Origin: Cryobacterium sp. SO2
GTDB lineage: Bacteria; Actinomycetota; Actinomycetes; Actinomycetales; Microbacteriaceae
Direction: 5' to 3'
Length of the DNA: 64,000 nucleotides
NCBI RefSeq assembly: GCF_026151165.2
Contig: NZ_CP117849.1
Location: forward strand, 3,100,001-3,164,000
Part shown: positions 15,619-23,934 of the stretch, piece by piece
Layout of the letters: the number at the start of each line of letters is the position of its first letter
Position numbering within the stretch: position 1 is the stretch's first letter
Translations under genes and position numbers: made by a program
The notes under the pieces: generated by a model
The model's database searches: none
The model's input: the letters and a program-made list of their open reading frames with translations, nothing else
Told to the model about the DNA's origin: nothing

Positions 15619-16470
15619 TCAGATACCCAGTCGAACGATGTAGTAGTCGCTGGTCCAGATCGGCTGCACCCGAACGGCTGCTCCTTCATAGGGGGCGTGC
15701 AGGATGTTGCCGTTGCCGGCGTAGAACCCGTCGTGTCCGTCCATGATCACCAGGTCGCCCGGCTGGGCGTCGGCGAGGGCGATGCGGGTGCCGGCGGCGC
15801 CCTGCCCGGTGGAGGAGTGCGGCAGCGAGATGCCGAACTGTGCGTAGACGTACATCACGAAGCCGGAGCAGTCGAAGCCGGCCGGAGTGGCGCCGCCGTA
15901 GACATAGGGCACGCCCTGGTACTGCAGGGCCACGTTGTACACCGAGGCGAGGTCGAAACTCGGATAGGCGGGGTTGGCCAGGTAGTCGGCAACCGACGGG
16001 CCGGAGTACGAGGCGGCGTAGGTCGTCATCGACGCGGCGGCGGCCACCCGGGCAGCTTCAGCGGCCGCGGCGGCGTCGGCGGCATCGATCTCGGCCTGGG
16101 ACGTGGCCGAGAAGCCGTCGGCGGCGACCGTCACCGTGGCGGCAGTGTCATCCACGGCCACGGCCTGCTCGCCGGCCTTGGTGAGCTCGGTGGTGTCGGT
16201 GGCGGCGAAGGATCCCTCGCCGTCCGTCGGGGCGAACGCATACGCCGGCAGGGCCATGGTGGCGACGAGTCCAGCAGCGAGGGTCATCATCACGATGCTG
16301 CCGGCCGGGCTGCGTCGCGCCGGGCGCTTGACGGGGGCGCCTGGGCGCTGCACAGTTCGGGGGCGGACCTCCGATTGGGTCGCTCGCATCGGGTCCGCGG
16401 ATGCGGGGCGAACGGCCACAGCGGTGGAGCGCCGAGGGCGCGGGGACAGTCTTCTACCTAATCCAGCCAA
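15619..16470 (-). CDS. Secreted NlpC/P60 peptidoglycan endopeptidase
   Basis: A 283-residue protein: basic N-terminus, membrane/signal segment (about 57-79, ending MALPAYAFA), linker with DGFSATSQAEIDAAD and an Ala-rich coil, then an NlpC/P60 domain (about 175-283). The catalytic Cys201 is in DCSGFVMYVY; His246 (GHDGFY) and His258 (ILHAP) complete the site. It likely cleaves stem peptides during growth. The start is TTG 16470, fixed by GGAGG 8 nt upstream; no ATG fits. It parallels the CHAP protein at 12495 in layout and motif. Confidence 0.9.
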   Translation of the reverse strand: MAGLGRRLSPRPRRSTAVAVRPASADPMRATQSEVRPRTVQRPGAPVKRPARRSPAGSIVMMTLAAGLVATMALPAYAFAPTDGEGSFAATDTTELTKAGEQAVAVDDTAATVTVAADGFSATSQAEIDAADAAAAAEAARVAAAASMTTYAASYSGPSVADYLANPAYPSFDLASVYNVALQYQGVPYVYGGATPAGFDCSGFVMYVYAQFGISLPHSSTGQGAAGTRIALADAQPGDLVIMDGHDGFYAGNGNILHAPYEGAAVRVQPIWTSDYYIVRLGI

Positions 16471-16660
16471 AAGTGAACCTCCGGCGCCTCGACAACACTA
16501 GGTAGTTGCCCCATCCAATGCGGGTGACCGCGTGAAATTTCCGCAACAAGAGACGGGAATAGCGAGACGTCTTGCGCGGGCCCGACGATCGATCTCCGAC
16601 CTGTGGGCAGATTTGAGGCTACGTGACACGAAACTGTTTGTCACCCTGAAAACGCTTAAT

Positions 16661-16676
16661 CTAACGAATCGGTAAC
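16661..16676 (-). promoter_or_regulatory. Direct-repeat regulator site before the NlpC/P60 gene
   Basis: On the minus strand GTTAC-N6-GTTAG, same 11-bp period as the site before the CHAP gene. It lies about 190 nt upstream of the TTG start. The rest of 16471-16711 has weak hairpins (GTGACA...TGTCAC) but no gene. Confidence 0.3.
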
Positions 16677-16711
16677 GAAGCTGTGAATTTCCACAGATAT
16701 TTAGGAGTTCG

Positions 16712-17419
16712 TTACACCCCAATGGGGGGCGTGGTCACGAAGATGTGGCCGGCCACCTCGTTGGGCAACTCGAGTCCGTCGCCGAAGCCCTCAACCTGCA
16801 CGAGCACATAGGAGCCGGCGGCGGAGAACACGCCGGTGTTGCCCGGCAGCACACCGGACTGCTTGAGCTGCGCCAGCAGCTCCGGGTCGAACTGCACGGG
16901 CTCGCCCATGCGCCGGATGACCGCGCTCACGGGCTCCGCCGACGCCGCGACGACATCGAGCAGGTTGGTGACGCCGGCCATGAACGCCACGGCGGGCGAG
17001 TCGCCCAGCTCGTCGAGTCCGGGGATCGGGTTGCCGTACGGGGATTCCGTCGGGTGACCAAGGATTTCGAGGATTTTGCGCTCGACCTGCTCGCTCATGA
17101 CGTGCTCCCAGCGGCAGGCTTCGTCGTGGACGAATTCCCACTCGAGGCCGATGACGTCGCTGAGCAGCCGTTCCGCGAGACGGTGCTTGCGCATCACGTG
17201 CACGGCCTTGCTGCGGCCGCTGAGGGTGAGCTCGAGGTGACGGTCGCCGGAGACGACCACCAGGCCGTCCCTTTCCATGCGCGCCACCGTCTGGGAGACC
17301 GTGGGACCGGAGTGGCCCAGCCTCTCCGAGATCCTCGCGCGGAGGGGAACGATGTTCTCTTCCTCCAGATCGAGGATGGTACGGAGATACATTTCGGTCG
17401 TGTCGATCAGGTCAGTCAT
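16712..17419 (-). CDS. DtxR/IdeR-type metal-dependent regulator
   Basis: A 235-residue regulator: N-terminal winged helix with metal ligand Met10 and recognition helix SGPTVSQTVARMERDGL, a dimerisation domain with DEACRWEHVMS carrying the Cys, Glu and His metal ligands, and a C-terminal SH3/FeoA-like domain. It binds Fe(II) or Mn(II) and represses metal-uptake genes. GGGAGG lies 6 nt before ATG 17419. It is divergent from serC. Whether it senses iron (IdeR) or manganese (MntR/SirR) is not decidable here. Confidence 0.92.
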   Translation of the reverse strand: MTDLIDTTEMYLRTILDLEEENIVPLRARISERLGHSGPTVSQTVARMERDGLVVVSGDRHLELTLSGRSKAVHVMRKHRLAERLLSDVIGLEWEFVHDEACRWEHVMSEQVERKILEILGHPTESPYGNPIPGLDELGDSPAVAFMAGVTNLLDVVAASAEPVSAVIRRMGEPVQFDPELLAQLKQSGVLPGNTGVFSAAGSYVLVQVEGFGDGLELPNEVAGHIFVTTPPIGV

Positions 17420-17481
17420 TCGCAGCCTCCCGCTCGGCCATATGTGCAACGCCACAACACTACCCGTGCGGCCCGGCCAAC

Positions 17482-17487
17482 TAGAAT
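17482..17487 (+). promoter_or_regulatory. Leaderless -10 box of serC
   Basis: TAGAAT, a good actinobacterial -10, exactly six bases before ATG 17494, which has no Shine-Dalgarno. Confidence 0.55.
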
Positions 17488-17493
17488 CCAGAT

Positions 17494-18609
17494 ATGCCGG
17501 ACATACAGATCCCCACCGAATTCCTGCCCGCCGACGGACGATTTGGCTGCGGCCCGTCCAAGATCCGCCAGGAGCAGCTTGACTACCTGTCCGGCGCCGG
17601 CGCGAGCATCCTCGGTACCTCCCACCGCCAGGCACCCGTGAAAAACCTCGTCGGGCGCGTCCGCACCGGCCTCACCGACCTGTTCCGCGCCCCGGCGGGC
17701 TACGAACTCATCATGGGCAACGGCGGCTCGACCGCGTTCTGGGACGCCGCCGCGTTCTCGCTGATCGAGACCCGCGCGCAGAACCTCGTCTTCGGTGAGT
17801 TCGGTGGCAAGTTCGCCGCCGCGGCCGCCGCTCCGTTCCTCACCGCACCCGACGTGATCAAGTCCGCGCCGGGTTCGCTGGCCACCGCCGTGCCCACCGA
17901 GGGCATCGACGTGTACGCCTGGCCCCAGAACGAGACCTCCACCGGCGTCATGGCCCCGGTCACCCGGGTGCAGGGCGACGCGGGGGCGCTCACCGTCATC
18001 GACGCCACCAGCGCCGCCGCGGGCATCGACTTCGAGGCCGACCAGGCGGATGTCTACTACTTCGCCCCGCAGAAGAACCTCGCCTCCGACGGCGGCATCT
18101 GGTTGGCGCTGTTCTCCCCCGCAGCGATCGAACGGGTCGAGCGCATCGCGGCCAGCGGCCGGTACATCCCGGAGTTCCTCAGCCTGAAGAACGCGATCGA
18201 CAACTCGCGGCTCAACCAGACGCTGAACACGCCGGCCGTGTCCACTCTGTTGCTGATGGAGAACCAGCTCGACTGGATCAACGGCAACGGCGGACTCGCC
18301 TGGGCTTCGGCCCGCACTGCGGAGTCGTCGTCTGTGCTGTACGACTGGGCTGCGACCGTCGACTACGCCACCCCGTTCGTGGCCGACCCGAGCCAGCGCT
18401 CGCAGGTCGTCGCCACCATCGACTTCGACGACAGCATCGACGCCGCCGCGATCGCCAAGGTGCTGCGCGCCAACGGCATCGTCGACACCGAGCCGTACCG
18501 CAAGCTCGGCCGCAACCAGCTGCGCGTCGCGACCTTCACGGCGATCGACCCGGCGGATGTGCGCAAGCTCGTCTCGTCGATCGAGTACGTTGTGGCCAAC
18601 CTGGGTTAG
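17494..18609 (+). CDS. serC: Phosphoserine aminotransferase
   Basis: A 371-residue class V aminotransferase that converts 3-phosphohydroxypyruvate and glutamate to phosphoserine in serine synthesis (and acts in pyridoxal synthesis in some bacteria). Supporting sequence: FGCGPSKIR at the start, GNGGSTAFWD substrate loop, DATSAAAGID, and the PLP lysine at Lys194 in FAPQKNLASDGG. Length and motifs match the actinobacterial form. The gene opens directly after a TAGAAT box, so the mRNA is probably leaderless. The neighbourhood with DUF2530 and DUF3027 is conserved in mycobacteria. Confidence 0.96.
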   Translation: MPDIQIPTEFLPADGRFGCGPSKIRQEQLDYLSGAGASILGTSHRQAPVKNLVGRVRTGLTDLFRAPAGYELIMGNGGSTAFWDAAAFSLIETRAQNLVFGEFGGKFAAAAAAPFLTAPDVIKSAPGSLATAVPTEGIDVYAWPQNETSTGVMAPVTRVQGDAGALTVIDATSAAAGIDFEADQADVYYFAPQKNLASDGGIWLALFSPAAIERVERIAASGRYIPEFLSLKNAIDNSRLNQTLNTPAVSTLLLMENQLDWINGNGGLAWASARTAESSSVLYDWAATVDYATPFVADPSQRSQVVATIDFDDSIDAAAIAKVLRANGIVDTEPYRKLGRNQLRVATFTAIDPADVRKLVSSIEYVVANLG

Positions 18610-18618
18610 CCATCCCCC

Positions 18619-18852
18619 ATGCGGTTCTGGCTCAAGGACAGCGAAAGACGGCCGGACCCGCTGCCCGCCCGCGCGAATGCGCAGAAGGCGGTGGCAGCGG
18701 GTTCGGCCGGCTGGCTAGTCGCGCTGGTTCTGGCCGTCGTCTTCCGCGCTGAACTGCAAGCCGCGGGCCTGGGCTGGTGGCTGTGGTGCGCCTTCATCGG
18801 CCTGGGCCTCGGGCTCGCCGCTCTGCTCTTCGTTCTGCTCCGGCGCCGCTAG
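18619..18852 (+). CDS. DUF2530 membrane protein
   Basis: A 77-residue protein with two membrane helices (about 28-45 and 52-72) after a basic N-terminus (MRFWLKDSERRPDPLP) and ending LLRRR, the usual DUF2530 layout. The function is unknown. It starts 9 nt after serC and is probably co-transcribed with it. Its last 138 nt lie antisense to the 3' end of the DUF3027 gene. Confidence 0.85.
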   Translation: MRFWLKDSERRPDPLPARANAQKAVAAGSAGWLVALVLAVVFRAELQAAGLGWWLWCAFIGLGLGLAALLFVLLRRR

Positions 18853-19584
18853 GGGCTCGAGGGCGTCGGCGTGCTCTGACGCCGTCAGCGCCTCGTCGAA
18901 GTCGATGCCGTCGAGCACGTCCACACCGTCATCGGCGACGTCGTCGGATTCGGCGCTCTCGTCGTCGGCATCGTCATCGTCGGCGTCATCGCTGTCATCG
19001 TCGTCGTCGTCGGAATCGTCGTCGTCGGTCTCGTCGTCGTCGTCTTCGCTGTCGTCATCGTCATCGTCGCCGAGTCCGGCGTCGGCCAGCTCCTTGGCGA
19101 CCTTCGCGTCGGCGAGACGGTCGCTCCACGGCACCCACTCGGGGGCGAGCAGGGCCTCGTCGCCGGGCATGAGCTCGGTTTCAAGCACCTGCGGAGCGGA
19201 GTCGCCGTCCACGCGGGACAGGCTGACCGTCCAGCGCCAGCCCGGGTAGCCGGTCATCAGGCAGTCGAAGAGTAGCGACAGCACGTGCTCGCCCTCAACG
19301 ATGTAGCCGAGATACTCACCGATGGTGTCGGCCGGGGTGATCAGCTCGAGGGCGGCCTTGGCCTGGTCGGTCGCAGCCATGAGCACCTCGTCGGCCTCGA
19401 AGACCTCGTCGTCACCGTCGGCACTGTCGTCGGCGTCGGCGGCCTGGTCACCGGACTCGGCCGGCACCTCGACGGCCGCGGCCGGCTCAGCTGCCGGCTC
19501 CTCAGCCACGGTCGAGGTCTCCGGGGCGGCGGGCTCTTCCGCCGCAGGAGCCTTGATCGGGGTCGGATCGAACGGGTTAAGCAT
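18715..19584 (-). CDS. DUF3027 protein with Asp-rich tail
   Basis: A 289-residue protein. The recognisable DUF3027 core is about 65-165 (DTIGEYLGYIVEGEHVLSLL, GYPGWRWTVSLSRV, LAPEWVPWSDR). It is flanked by an Ala/Glu/Pro-rich N-terminus and an extreme Asp/Ser stretch (about 175-225). GAGG lies 6 nt before ATG 19584, and the gene overlaps the upstream cold-shock gene by 8 nt, so coupling is likely. The last 46 codons are antisense to DUF2530; a sequencing or start error is not needed, since both frames stay open. Confidence 0.85.
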   Translation of the reverse strand: MLNPFDPTPIKAPAAEEPAAPETSTVAEEPAAEPAAAVEVPAESGDQAADADDSADGDDEVFEADEVLMAATDQAKAALELITPADTIGEYLGYIVEGEHVLSLLFDCLMTGYPGWRWTVSLSRVDGDSAPQVLETELMPGDEALLAPEWVPWSDRLADAKVAKELADAGLGDDDDDDSEDDDDETDDDDSDDDDDDSDDADDDDADDESAESDDVADDGVDVLDGIDFDEALTASEHADALEPLAAPEQNEEQSGEPEAQADEGAPQPPAQARGLQFSAEDDGQNQRD

Positions 19585-19957
19585 CCAGTTCCTCTGCGAC
19601 CTTGCGCAGCATCGCCGCGATCTTCTTGCTGTGCGAGCTGTCCGGGTAACGTCCGCGGCGCAGGCTGGCCCCGATACCGTCGAGCAGTTTGACCAGGTCT
19701 TCGACGATGATCGCCATGTCGTCGGCCGGCTTGCGGCTGAGCTTGGCCAGGCTCGGCGGGGCCTCGAGCACGCGCACGGACAGCGCCTGGGCACCCCGCT
19801 TGCCGTCGGCGATGCCGAACTCGAGTTTCATCCCGGCCTTCACCGTCACTCCGGCGGGCACCGCAGATGCGTGCAGGAAGACTTCGTGGCCGTCATCGGA
19901 ACTGATGAAGCCAAAACCCTTCTCCTCGTCGTAGAACTTGACTTTGCCGGTGGGCAT
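19577..19957 (-). CDS. Cold-shock domain protein with C-terminal extension
   Basis: A 126-residue protein: N-terminal cold-shock domain (1-68) with RNP1 KGFGFIS and RNP2 VFLHAS, followed by a 55-residue helical extension not found in plain CspA. It binds single-stranded RNA or DNA. ATG 19957 is the standard start for the fold. This cspB-like gene with DUF3027 downstream and serC nearby is conserved synteny in actinobacteria. Confidence 0.92.
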   Translation of the reverse strand: MPTGKVKFYDEEKGFGFISSDDGHEVFLHASAVPAGVTVKAGMKLEFGIADGKRGAQALSVRVLEAPPSLAKLSRKPADDMAIIVEDLVKLLDGIGASLRRGRYPDSSHSKKIAAMLRKVAEELDA

Positions 19958-20039
19958 CTAAACCTCGCTGTGAATTTGAGGCGCGCAGAATGCGTGCCAA
20001 CCAGACACAGCTTATTCCGTTGTAGCTGACTGTGCCCCG

Positions 20040-20045
20040 TATCCT
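20040..20045 (+). promoter_or_regulatory. Leaderless -10 box before GTG 20052
   Basis: TATCCT, exactly six bases before GTG 20052, with no Shine-Dalgarno. Inference from spacing. Confidence 0.45.
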
Positions 20046-20051
20046 TGGTCT

Positions 20052-20327
20052 GTGACCACTCAAACTCCACACGACCCTGGCCGGCTCGAGAAGATCCTGG
20101 CGTACATGGTTGCGGGCGTCGTCGGCCTGTCGATCCTGGCCTTCCTCGCCGTCATCCTCGGCACCGCTGCCGGCGCCGGCGACAACGACGGGTTCAGTCA
20201 GGGCGTCTGGCCTGCCGTGCTCACCCTGCCCCTGTTCGGTCTTCCCATCGGTTTCCTGCTGATCATCGCTCTGATGATTATCAGTGGTCTCCGCCGCGCT
20301 CGCGAGGCTCGACAGAATCGGGAGTAG
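20052..20327 (+). CDS. Small two-helix membrane protein, unknown
   Basis: A 91-residue protein with two membrane helices (about 15-40 and 52-78) separated by a Gly/Asp loop and a basic C-terminus. It starts at GTG. Its stop overlaps the ribosome-binding site of the helicase-associated gene, so they form one transcript with it and possibly XPB. No family name can be given with confidence. Confidence 0.75.
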   Translation: MTTQTPHDPGRLEKILAYMVAGVVGLSILAFLAVILGTAAGAGDNDGFSQGVWPAVLTLPLFGLPIGFLLIIALMIISGLRRAREARQNRE

Positions 20328-20332
20328 CCCCC

Positions 20333-22180
20333 ATGCTGACGCTCGCCTCACGCCTCCGTGCACTGGACGACGCAGCACTGCGCCGCATGATCGGCCTCCG
20401 AAGGGTGTCGGCGCATGGCATCCACGACTTCTTCGACCTGGCCGAGGCCCTTCTTGACCCGGACGCGATCGAGTCGACCCTGTCGCGCCTGGACCGCAGC
20501 ACCCTCGCCGTGCTCGCCGTGGCCGGTGAGCTGGGCGCCCCGTCGTTGGCCACGTTGGTCGAAAGCCTCGCCGACCTGGGGCACGACACCCTCGACGCCG
20601 CCGATATCGCCGCCCGCGTGGACCGCCTCGAGGAGCTCATGCTCCTGGTGGCCGTCGACGGTACCGTGCGCCCGTACCCCGCGGTCACCGCCCAGCTGCG
20701 CGGCTGGCCGGCGCGCGGTCTGCCGAGCGCCGCCGACCTGGCCGGCGTGCCCGCGCCGACCCCGCTCGCGCCGCTCTCGGCCACCGACGGCCGCTTCACC
20801 GAGCGCCTCGCCGCCGAGCGCGCCTTCGCCGCCGTGTCGTCGATCGCCGAGCTGCTCACCGAACTCGCCCGGGAACCCGCCCGCGAACTCAGCCGCGGCG
20901 GCCTCGGCCTGCCGGACACCAAACGCCTCTCCGCCGTGATGGGCATCGACGTCGACGAGGTGGCCCCCCTCGTGAGCGTCGCCGCGCGCGCCGAGCTGAT
21001 CGTGCTCGCCGGCGGCTACTGGGGCCAGTCCCCCGCCGGCGAGGAGTGGCTGGTCAACGGCGCCGCGACACGCTGGGCCGTCCTGGCCGGGTCCTGGCTC
21101 GACGCCCTGCCCACCGACGTGCGCGAGATCCTCGCCCAACGCCCCGGGGTCGCCTGGGGCGATGCTCTGCACCGCTTCGTGGCCTGGCTCTACCCCGCGG
21201 GCGGTGCCTGGATGGACGAACGGATCGCCGTCTTCGCCCGCGACGCCGAGCTGATCGGGATCACCGCGCGGCAGGCGACGAGCGCGGCCGGCGCATCCGT
21301 GCTGGTGGGCGACCTCGATGCCGCCGTCGCCACCATCACGGCCTCGCTGCCCGCCGAAGTGGGCACCGTCTACCTGCAACACGACCTGTCCATCGTCGCC
21401 CCCGGCCCGCTCTCGTCGTCCATCGACGCCCGGCTGCGCACCTTCGCGGATGTCGAGAGCCGCGAACTGGCCTCGACCTACCGCCTGAGCGGTGCGTCGG
21501 TCAATCGCGCCCTCGCGGCCGGCGAGGATGCCGAGTCGCTGCTGGCCTTCCTCGCGTCGATCTCCGTCACGGGCATTCCGCAGCCGGTGGACTACCTCAT
21601 CCGCGACGCCGCCGACCGGTACGGGCGCGTGCGGGTGGGCGCCCTGCACCCGGACGACCCCGACGGCGCCAGTTACGTGTCGTCGGACGACGCGGCGCTG
21701 CTCGGCGCCATCGCCGTTGACCAGACTTTCACCCCGCTGGGCCTCAGCCCCGTCTCCGCCACCCGGCTGCAGAGCGCGCTCCCGGCGCACACCGTGTTCT
21801 GGGCGCTCACCGACGCCCGCTATCCCGTCGCCGCCGAGGACGCGGCCGGCACCATCGTGCATCCCCGGCGACACGAGTTCACGGCGGCCCCCCGCACCGA
21901 CCTGCCCGACCCGAGCATCGCGCTCGTGGAGACACTGCGCGCCACCGACGGCGGTGAGGCCAAGGCAGCCAACGCCTGGCTCGCCCGCCAGCTCGATGCC
22001 GCGATCAAACACCGGCAGACCGTGTCGGTGAGCGTGCGGATGCCGGACGGGGAGGTCGTCGACTACCTGCTCGAACCGGCCAGCGTCGGCGGCGGCCGGT
22101 TCAGGGCGAGGGACCGGCGCGCGGACATCGAACGCACCCTGCCGCTGTCCAGCATCGTGAGCATCACCCCCGCCCCCTGA
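20333..22180 (+). CDS. Helicase-associated domain protein, XPB partner
   Basis: A 615-residue protein belonging to the uncharacterised family regularly encoded beside bacterial XPB (mycobacterial Rv0862c-type). It is mostly helical with repeated winged-helix-like modules, and the C-terminal 90 residues resemble a helicase-associated XPB/Ssl2-like domain. GGGAG overlaps the preceding stop and serves ATG 20333. It ends 64 nt before xpb. The likely role is to modulate or target XPB in DNA repair; this is inferred from context. Confidence 0.85.
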   Translation: MLTLASRLRALDDAALRRMIGLRRVSAHGIHDFFDLAEALLDPDAIESTLSRLDRSTLAVLAVAGELGAPSLATLVESLADLGHDTLDAADIAARVDRLEELMLLVAVDGTVRPYPAVTAQLRGWPARGLPSAADLAGVPAPTPLAPLSATDGRFTERLAAERAFAAVSSIAELLTELAREPARELSRGGLGLPDTKRLSAVMGIDVDEVAPLVSVAARAELIVLAGGYWGQSPAGEEWLVNGAATRWAVLAGSWLDALPTDVREILAQRPGVAWGDALHRFVAWLYPAGGAWMDERIAVFARDAELIGITARQATSAAGASVLVGDLDAAVATITASLPAEVGTVYLQHDLSIVAPGPLSSSIDARLRTFADVESRELASTYRLSGASVNRALAAGEDAESLLAFLASISVTGIPQPVDYLIRDAADRYGRVRVGALHPDDPDGASYVSSDDAALLGAIAVDQTFTPLGLSPVSATRLQSALPAHTVFWALTDARYPVAAEDAAGTIVHPRRHEFTAAPRTDLPDPSIALVETLRATDGGEAKAANAWLARQLDAAIKHRQTVSVSVRMPDGEVVDYLLEPASVGGGRFRARDRRADIERTLPLSSIVSITPAP

Positions 22181-22230
22181 CCGAGCGGCACCCCCGGAAT
22201 GCGGGTACGCAGTCCTGCAGCACACCGGCG

Positions 22231-22236
22231 TAGCAT
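22231..22236 (+). promoter_or_regulatory. Candidate leaderless -10 box of xpb
   Basis: TAGCAT, eight bases before ATG 22245, which lacks a Shine-Dalgarno. Suggests xpb has its own promoter in addition to read-through. Confidence 0.4.
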
Positions 22237-22244
22237 TGACGGTT

Positions 22245-23897
22245 ATGTCCGATGGCCCACTGATCGTCCAAAGTGACCGCACAGTTCTGCTCGAGGTCGC
22301 GCACCCTCTGGCCGAGGATGCCCGCCACGACCTGGCCGTGTTCGCCGAGCTGGAACGCGCGCCCGAGCACATCCACACCTACCGCATCACCCGGCTCGGC
22401 CTCTGGAACGCGCGGGCGGCCGGGCATGACGCGGCGAACATGCTCGCCACGCTGGAGAAGTACTCCAAGTTCGCGATTCCGCAGACCGTCACGATCGACC
22501 TCGAGGAGACCGTCGGGCGCTACGGCCGCCTGGTCATCGACCGGGACGCCGAGGGGCAGCTCATCCTGCGCAGCCTGGACGCCCCGGTGCTCACCGAGGT
22601 GGCCGGCGCCCGCCGCATCGCGCCGCTGCTGATCGGCCAGCCCACCCCCGATTCCTTCCTCGTGGCGCCGTGGGCGCGCGGGCAGCTCAAGCAGGAGCTG
22701 GTGAAGCTCGGCTGGCCGGCCGAGGACCTCGCCGGGTACACGCCGGGCACCCCGCACGAGATCGCGCTGTTGGAAGACGGCTGGGCGCTGCGCGACTACC
22801 AGAACAAGGCCGTATCGAACTTCTTCGAGGCCGGCTCCGGCGTCGTGGTGCTGCCCTGCGGGGCCGGCAAGACCCTCGTCGGCGCCGGCGCGATGGCCAC
22901 CGCCAAGACCAACACCCTGATCCTGGTGACCAACACCGTGTCCGCCCGCCAGTGGCGCGACGAACTGCTCAAGCGCACCACCCTCACGGCCGAGGAGATC
23001 GGCGAGTACTCCGGCCAGGTGAAGGAGGTCAAGCCCGTCACCATCGCCACGTACCAGATCCTCACCGCCAAGCGGAAGGGCGAGTACGCGCACCTCGAGC
23101 TGCTCGACGCCATGGACTGGGGCCTGGTGATCTACGACGAGGTGCACCTGCTGCCCGCCCCGGTGTTCAAACTCACCGCCGAGCTGCAGGCCCGCCGGCG
23201 CCTGGGGCTCACCGCCACCCTCGTGCGCGAGGACGGCCGGGAGGGTGACGTGTTCAGCCTGATCGGCCCCAAGCGGTTCGACGCCCCGTGGAAGGAGATC
23301 GAGGCGCAAGGCTTCATCTCCCCCGCGTCCTGCTTCGAGGTGCGCATCGACCTGCCCCAGTCCGAGCGGCTCAGCTACGCCGCCGCGCCCGACGACGAGC
23401 GTTACCGGATGGCCGCCACCGCGCCGGCCAAGCTCGACATCGTCAAACAGCTGGTGGCGATGCACCCCGGCGAGCGCATCCTCGTGATCGGGCAGTACCT
23501 CGACCAGATCGACGAACTCGCCGAGGCGCTGCAGGCTCCGAAACTCACCGGGGCCACCCCGGTCGACGAACGTGAACGGCTCTACCAGGCGTTCCGGGTG
23601 GGCGAGGAGAACCTGCTCGTGGTGTCCAAGGTGGCGAACTTCTCGATCGACCTTCCCGAGGCCTCCGTCGCCATCCAGGTCTCCGGCTCCTACGGCTCCC
23701 GCCAGGAGGAGGCCCAGCGTCTGGGCCGCCTGCTGCGCCCGAAGGAGTCGGGCCTCACCGCCAGCTTCTACACCCTGGTCGCCCGCGACACCGTCGACCA
23801 GGAGTTCGCCCAGAACCGCCAGCGTTTCCTGGCCGAGCAGGGCTACGCGTACACGATCCTCGACGCTCACGCCCTAGATCTCGTTCGCGAACCGTGA
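22245..23897 (+). CDS. xpb: DNA repair helicase XPB
   Basis: A 550-residue superfamily 2 helicase. The N-terminal damage-recognition-like region (1-180) is followed by Walker A CGAGKT (Lys209), motif II DEVH (298-301), motif III LTATLVRED, and motif VI QRLGRLLRP. It is an ATP-dependent 3'-5' helicase homologous to eukaryotic XPB/Ssl2; its bacterial function is thought to be repair or transcription-coupled DNA opening. ATG 22245 is preferred over an in-frame TTG 9 nt upstream. It is convergent with the RibD_C gene across a symmetrical terminator. Confidence 0.96.
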   Translation: MSDGPLIVQSDRTVLLEVAHPLAEDARHDLAVFAELERAPEHIHTYRITRLGLWNARAAGHDAANMLATLEKYSKFAIPQTVTIDLEETVGRYGRLVIDRDAEGQLILRSLDAPVLTEVAGARRIAPLLIGQPTPDSFLVAPWARGQLKQELVKLGWPAEDLAGYTPGTPHEIALLEDGWALRDYQNKAVSNFFEAGSGVVVLPCGAGKTLVGAGAMATAKTNTLILVTNTVSARQWRDELLKRTTLTAEEIGEYSGQVKEVKPVTIATYQILTAKRKGEYAHLELLDAMDWGLVIYDEVHLLPAPVFKLTAELQARRRLGLTATLVREDGREGDVFSLIGPKRFDAPWKEIEAQGFISPASCFEVRIDLPQSERLSYAAAPDDERYRMAATAPAKLDIVKQLVAMHPGERILVIGQYLDQIDELAEALQAPKLTGATPVDERERLYQAFRVGEENLLVVSKVANFSIDLPEASVAIQVSGSYGSRQEEAQRLGRLLRPKESGLTASFYTLVARDTVDQEFAQNRQRFLAEQGYAYTILDAHALDLVREP

Positions 23898-23903
23898 GCT
23901 GAA

Positions 23904-23928
23904 CCCCGAAAACCTCGAGTTTTCGGGG
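23904..23928. terminator. Bidirectional terminator between xpb and RibD_C gene
   Basis: CCCCGAAAAC, loop CTCGA, GTTTTCGGGG: a perfect 10-bp stem centred between two convergent genes. Flanking CCGTGAG (23892-23898) and CTCACGG (23934-23940) extend the symmetry and contain both stop codons. Confidence 0.85.
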
Positions 23929-23934
23929 CCGAAC

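Noticed and set aside
16471..16711. c-di-AMP (ydaO-type) riboswitch before the NlpC/P60 gene
   Set aside because: Such switches precede wall-hydrolase genes in actinobacteria, but I could not find the conserved core sequences here; only weak hairpins are visible.
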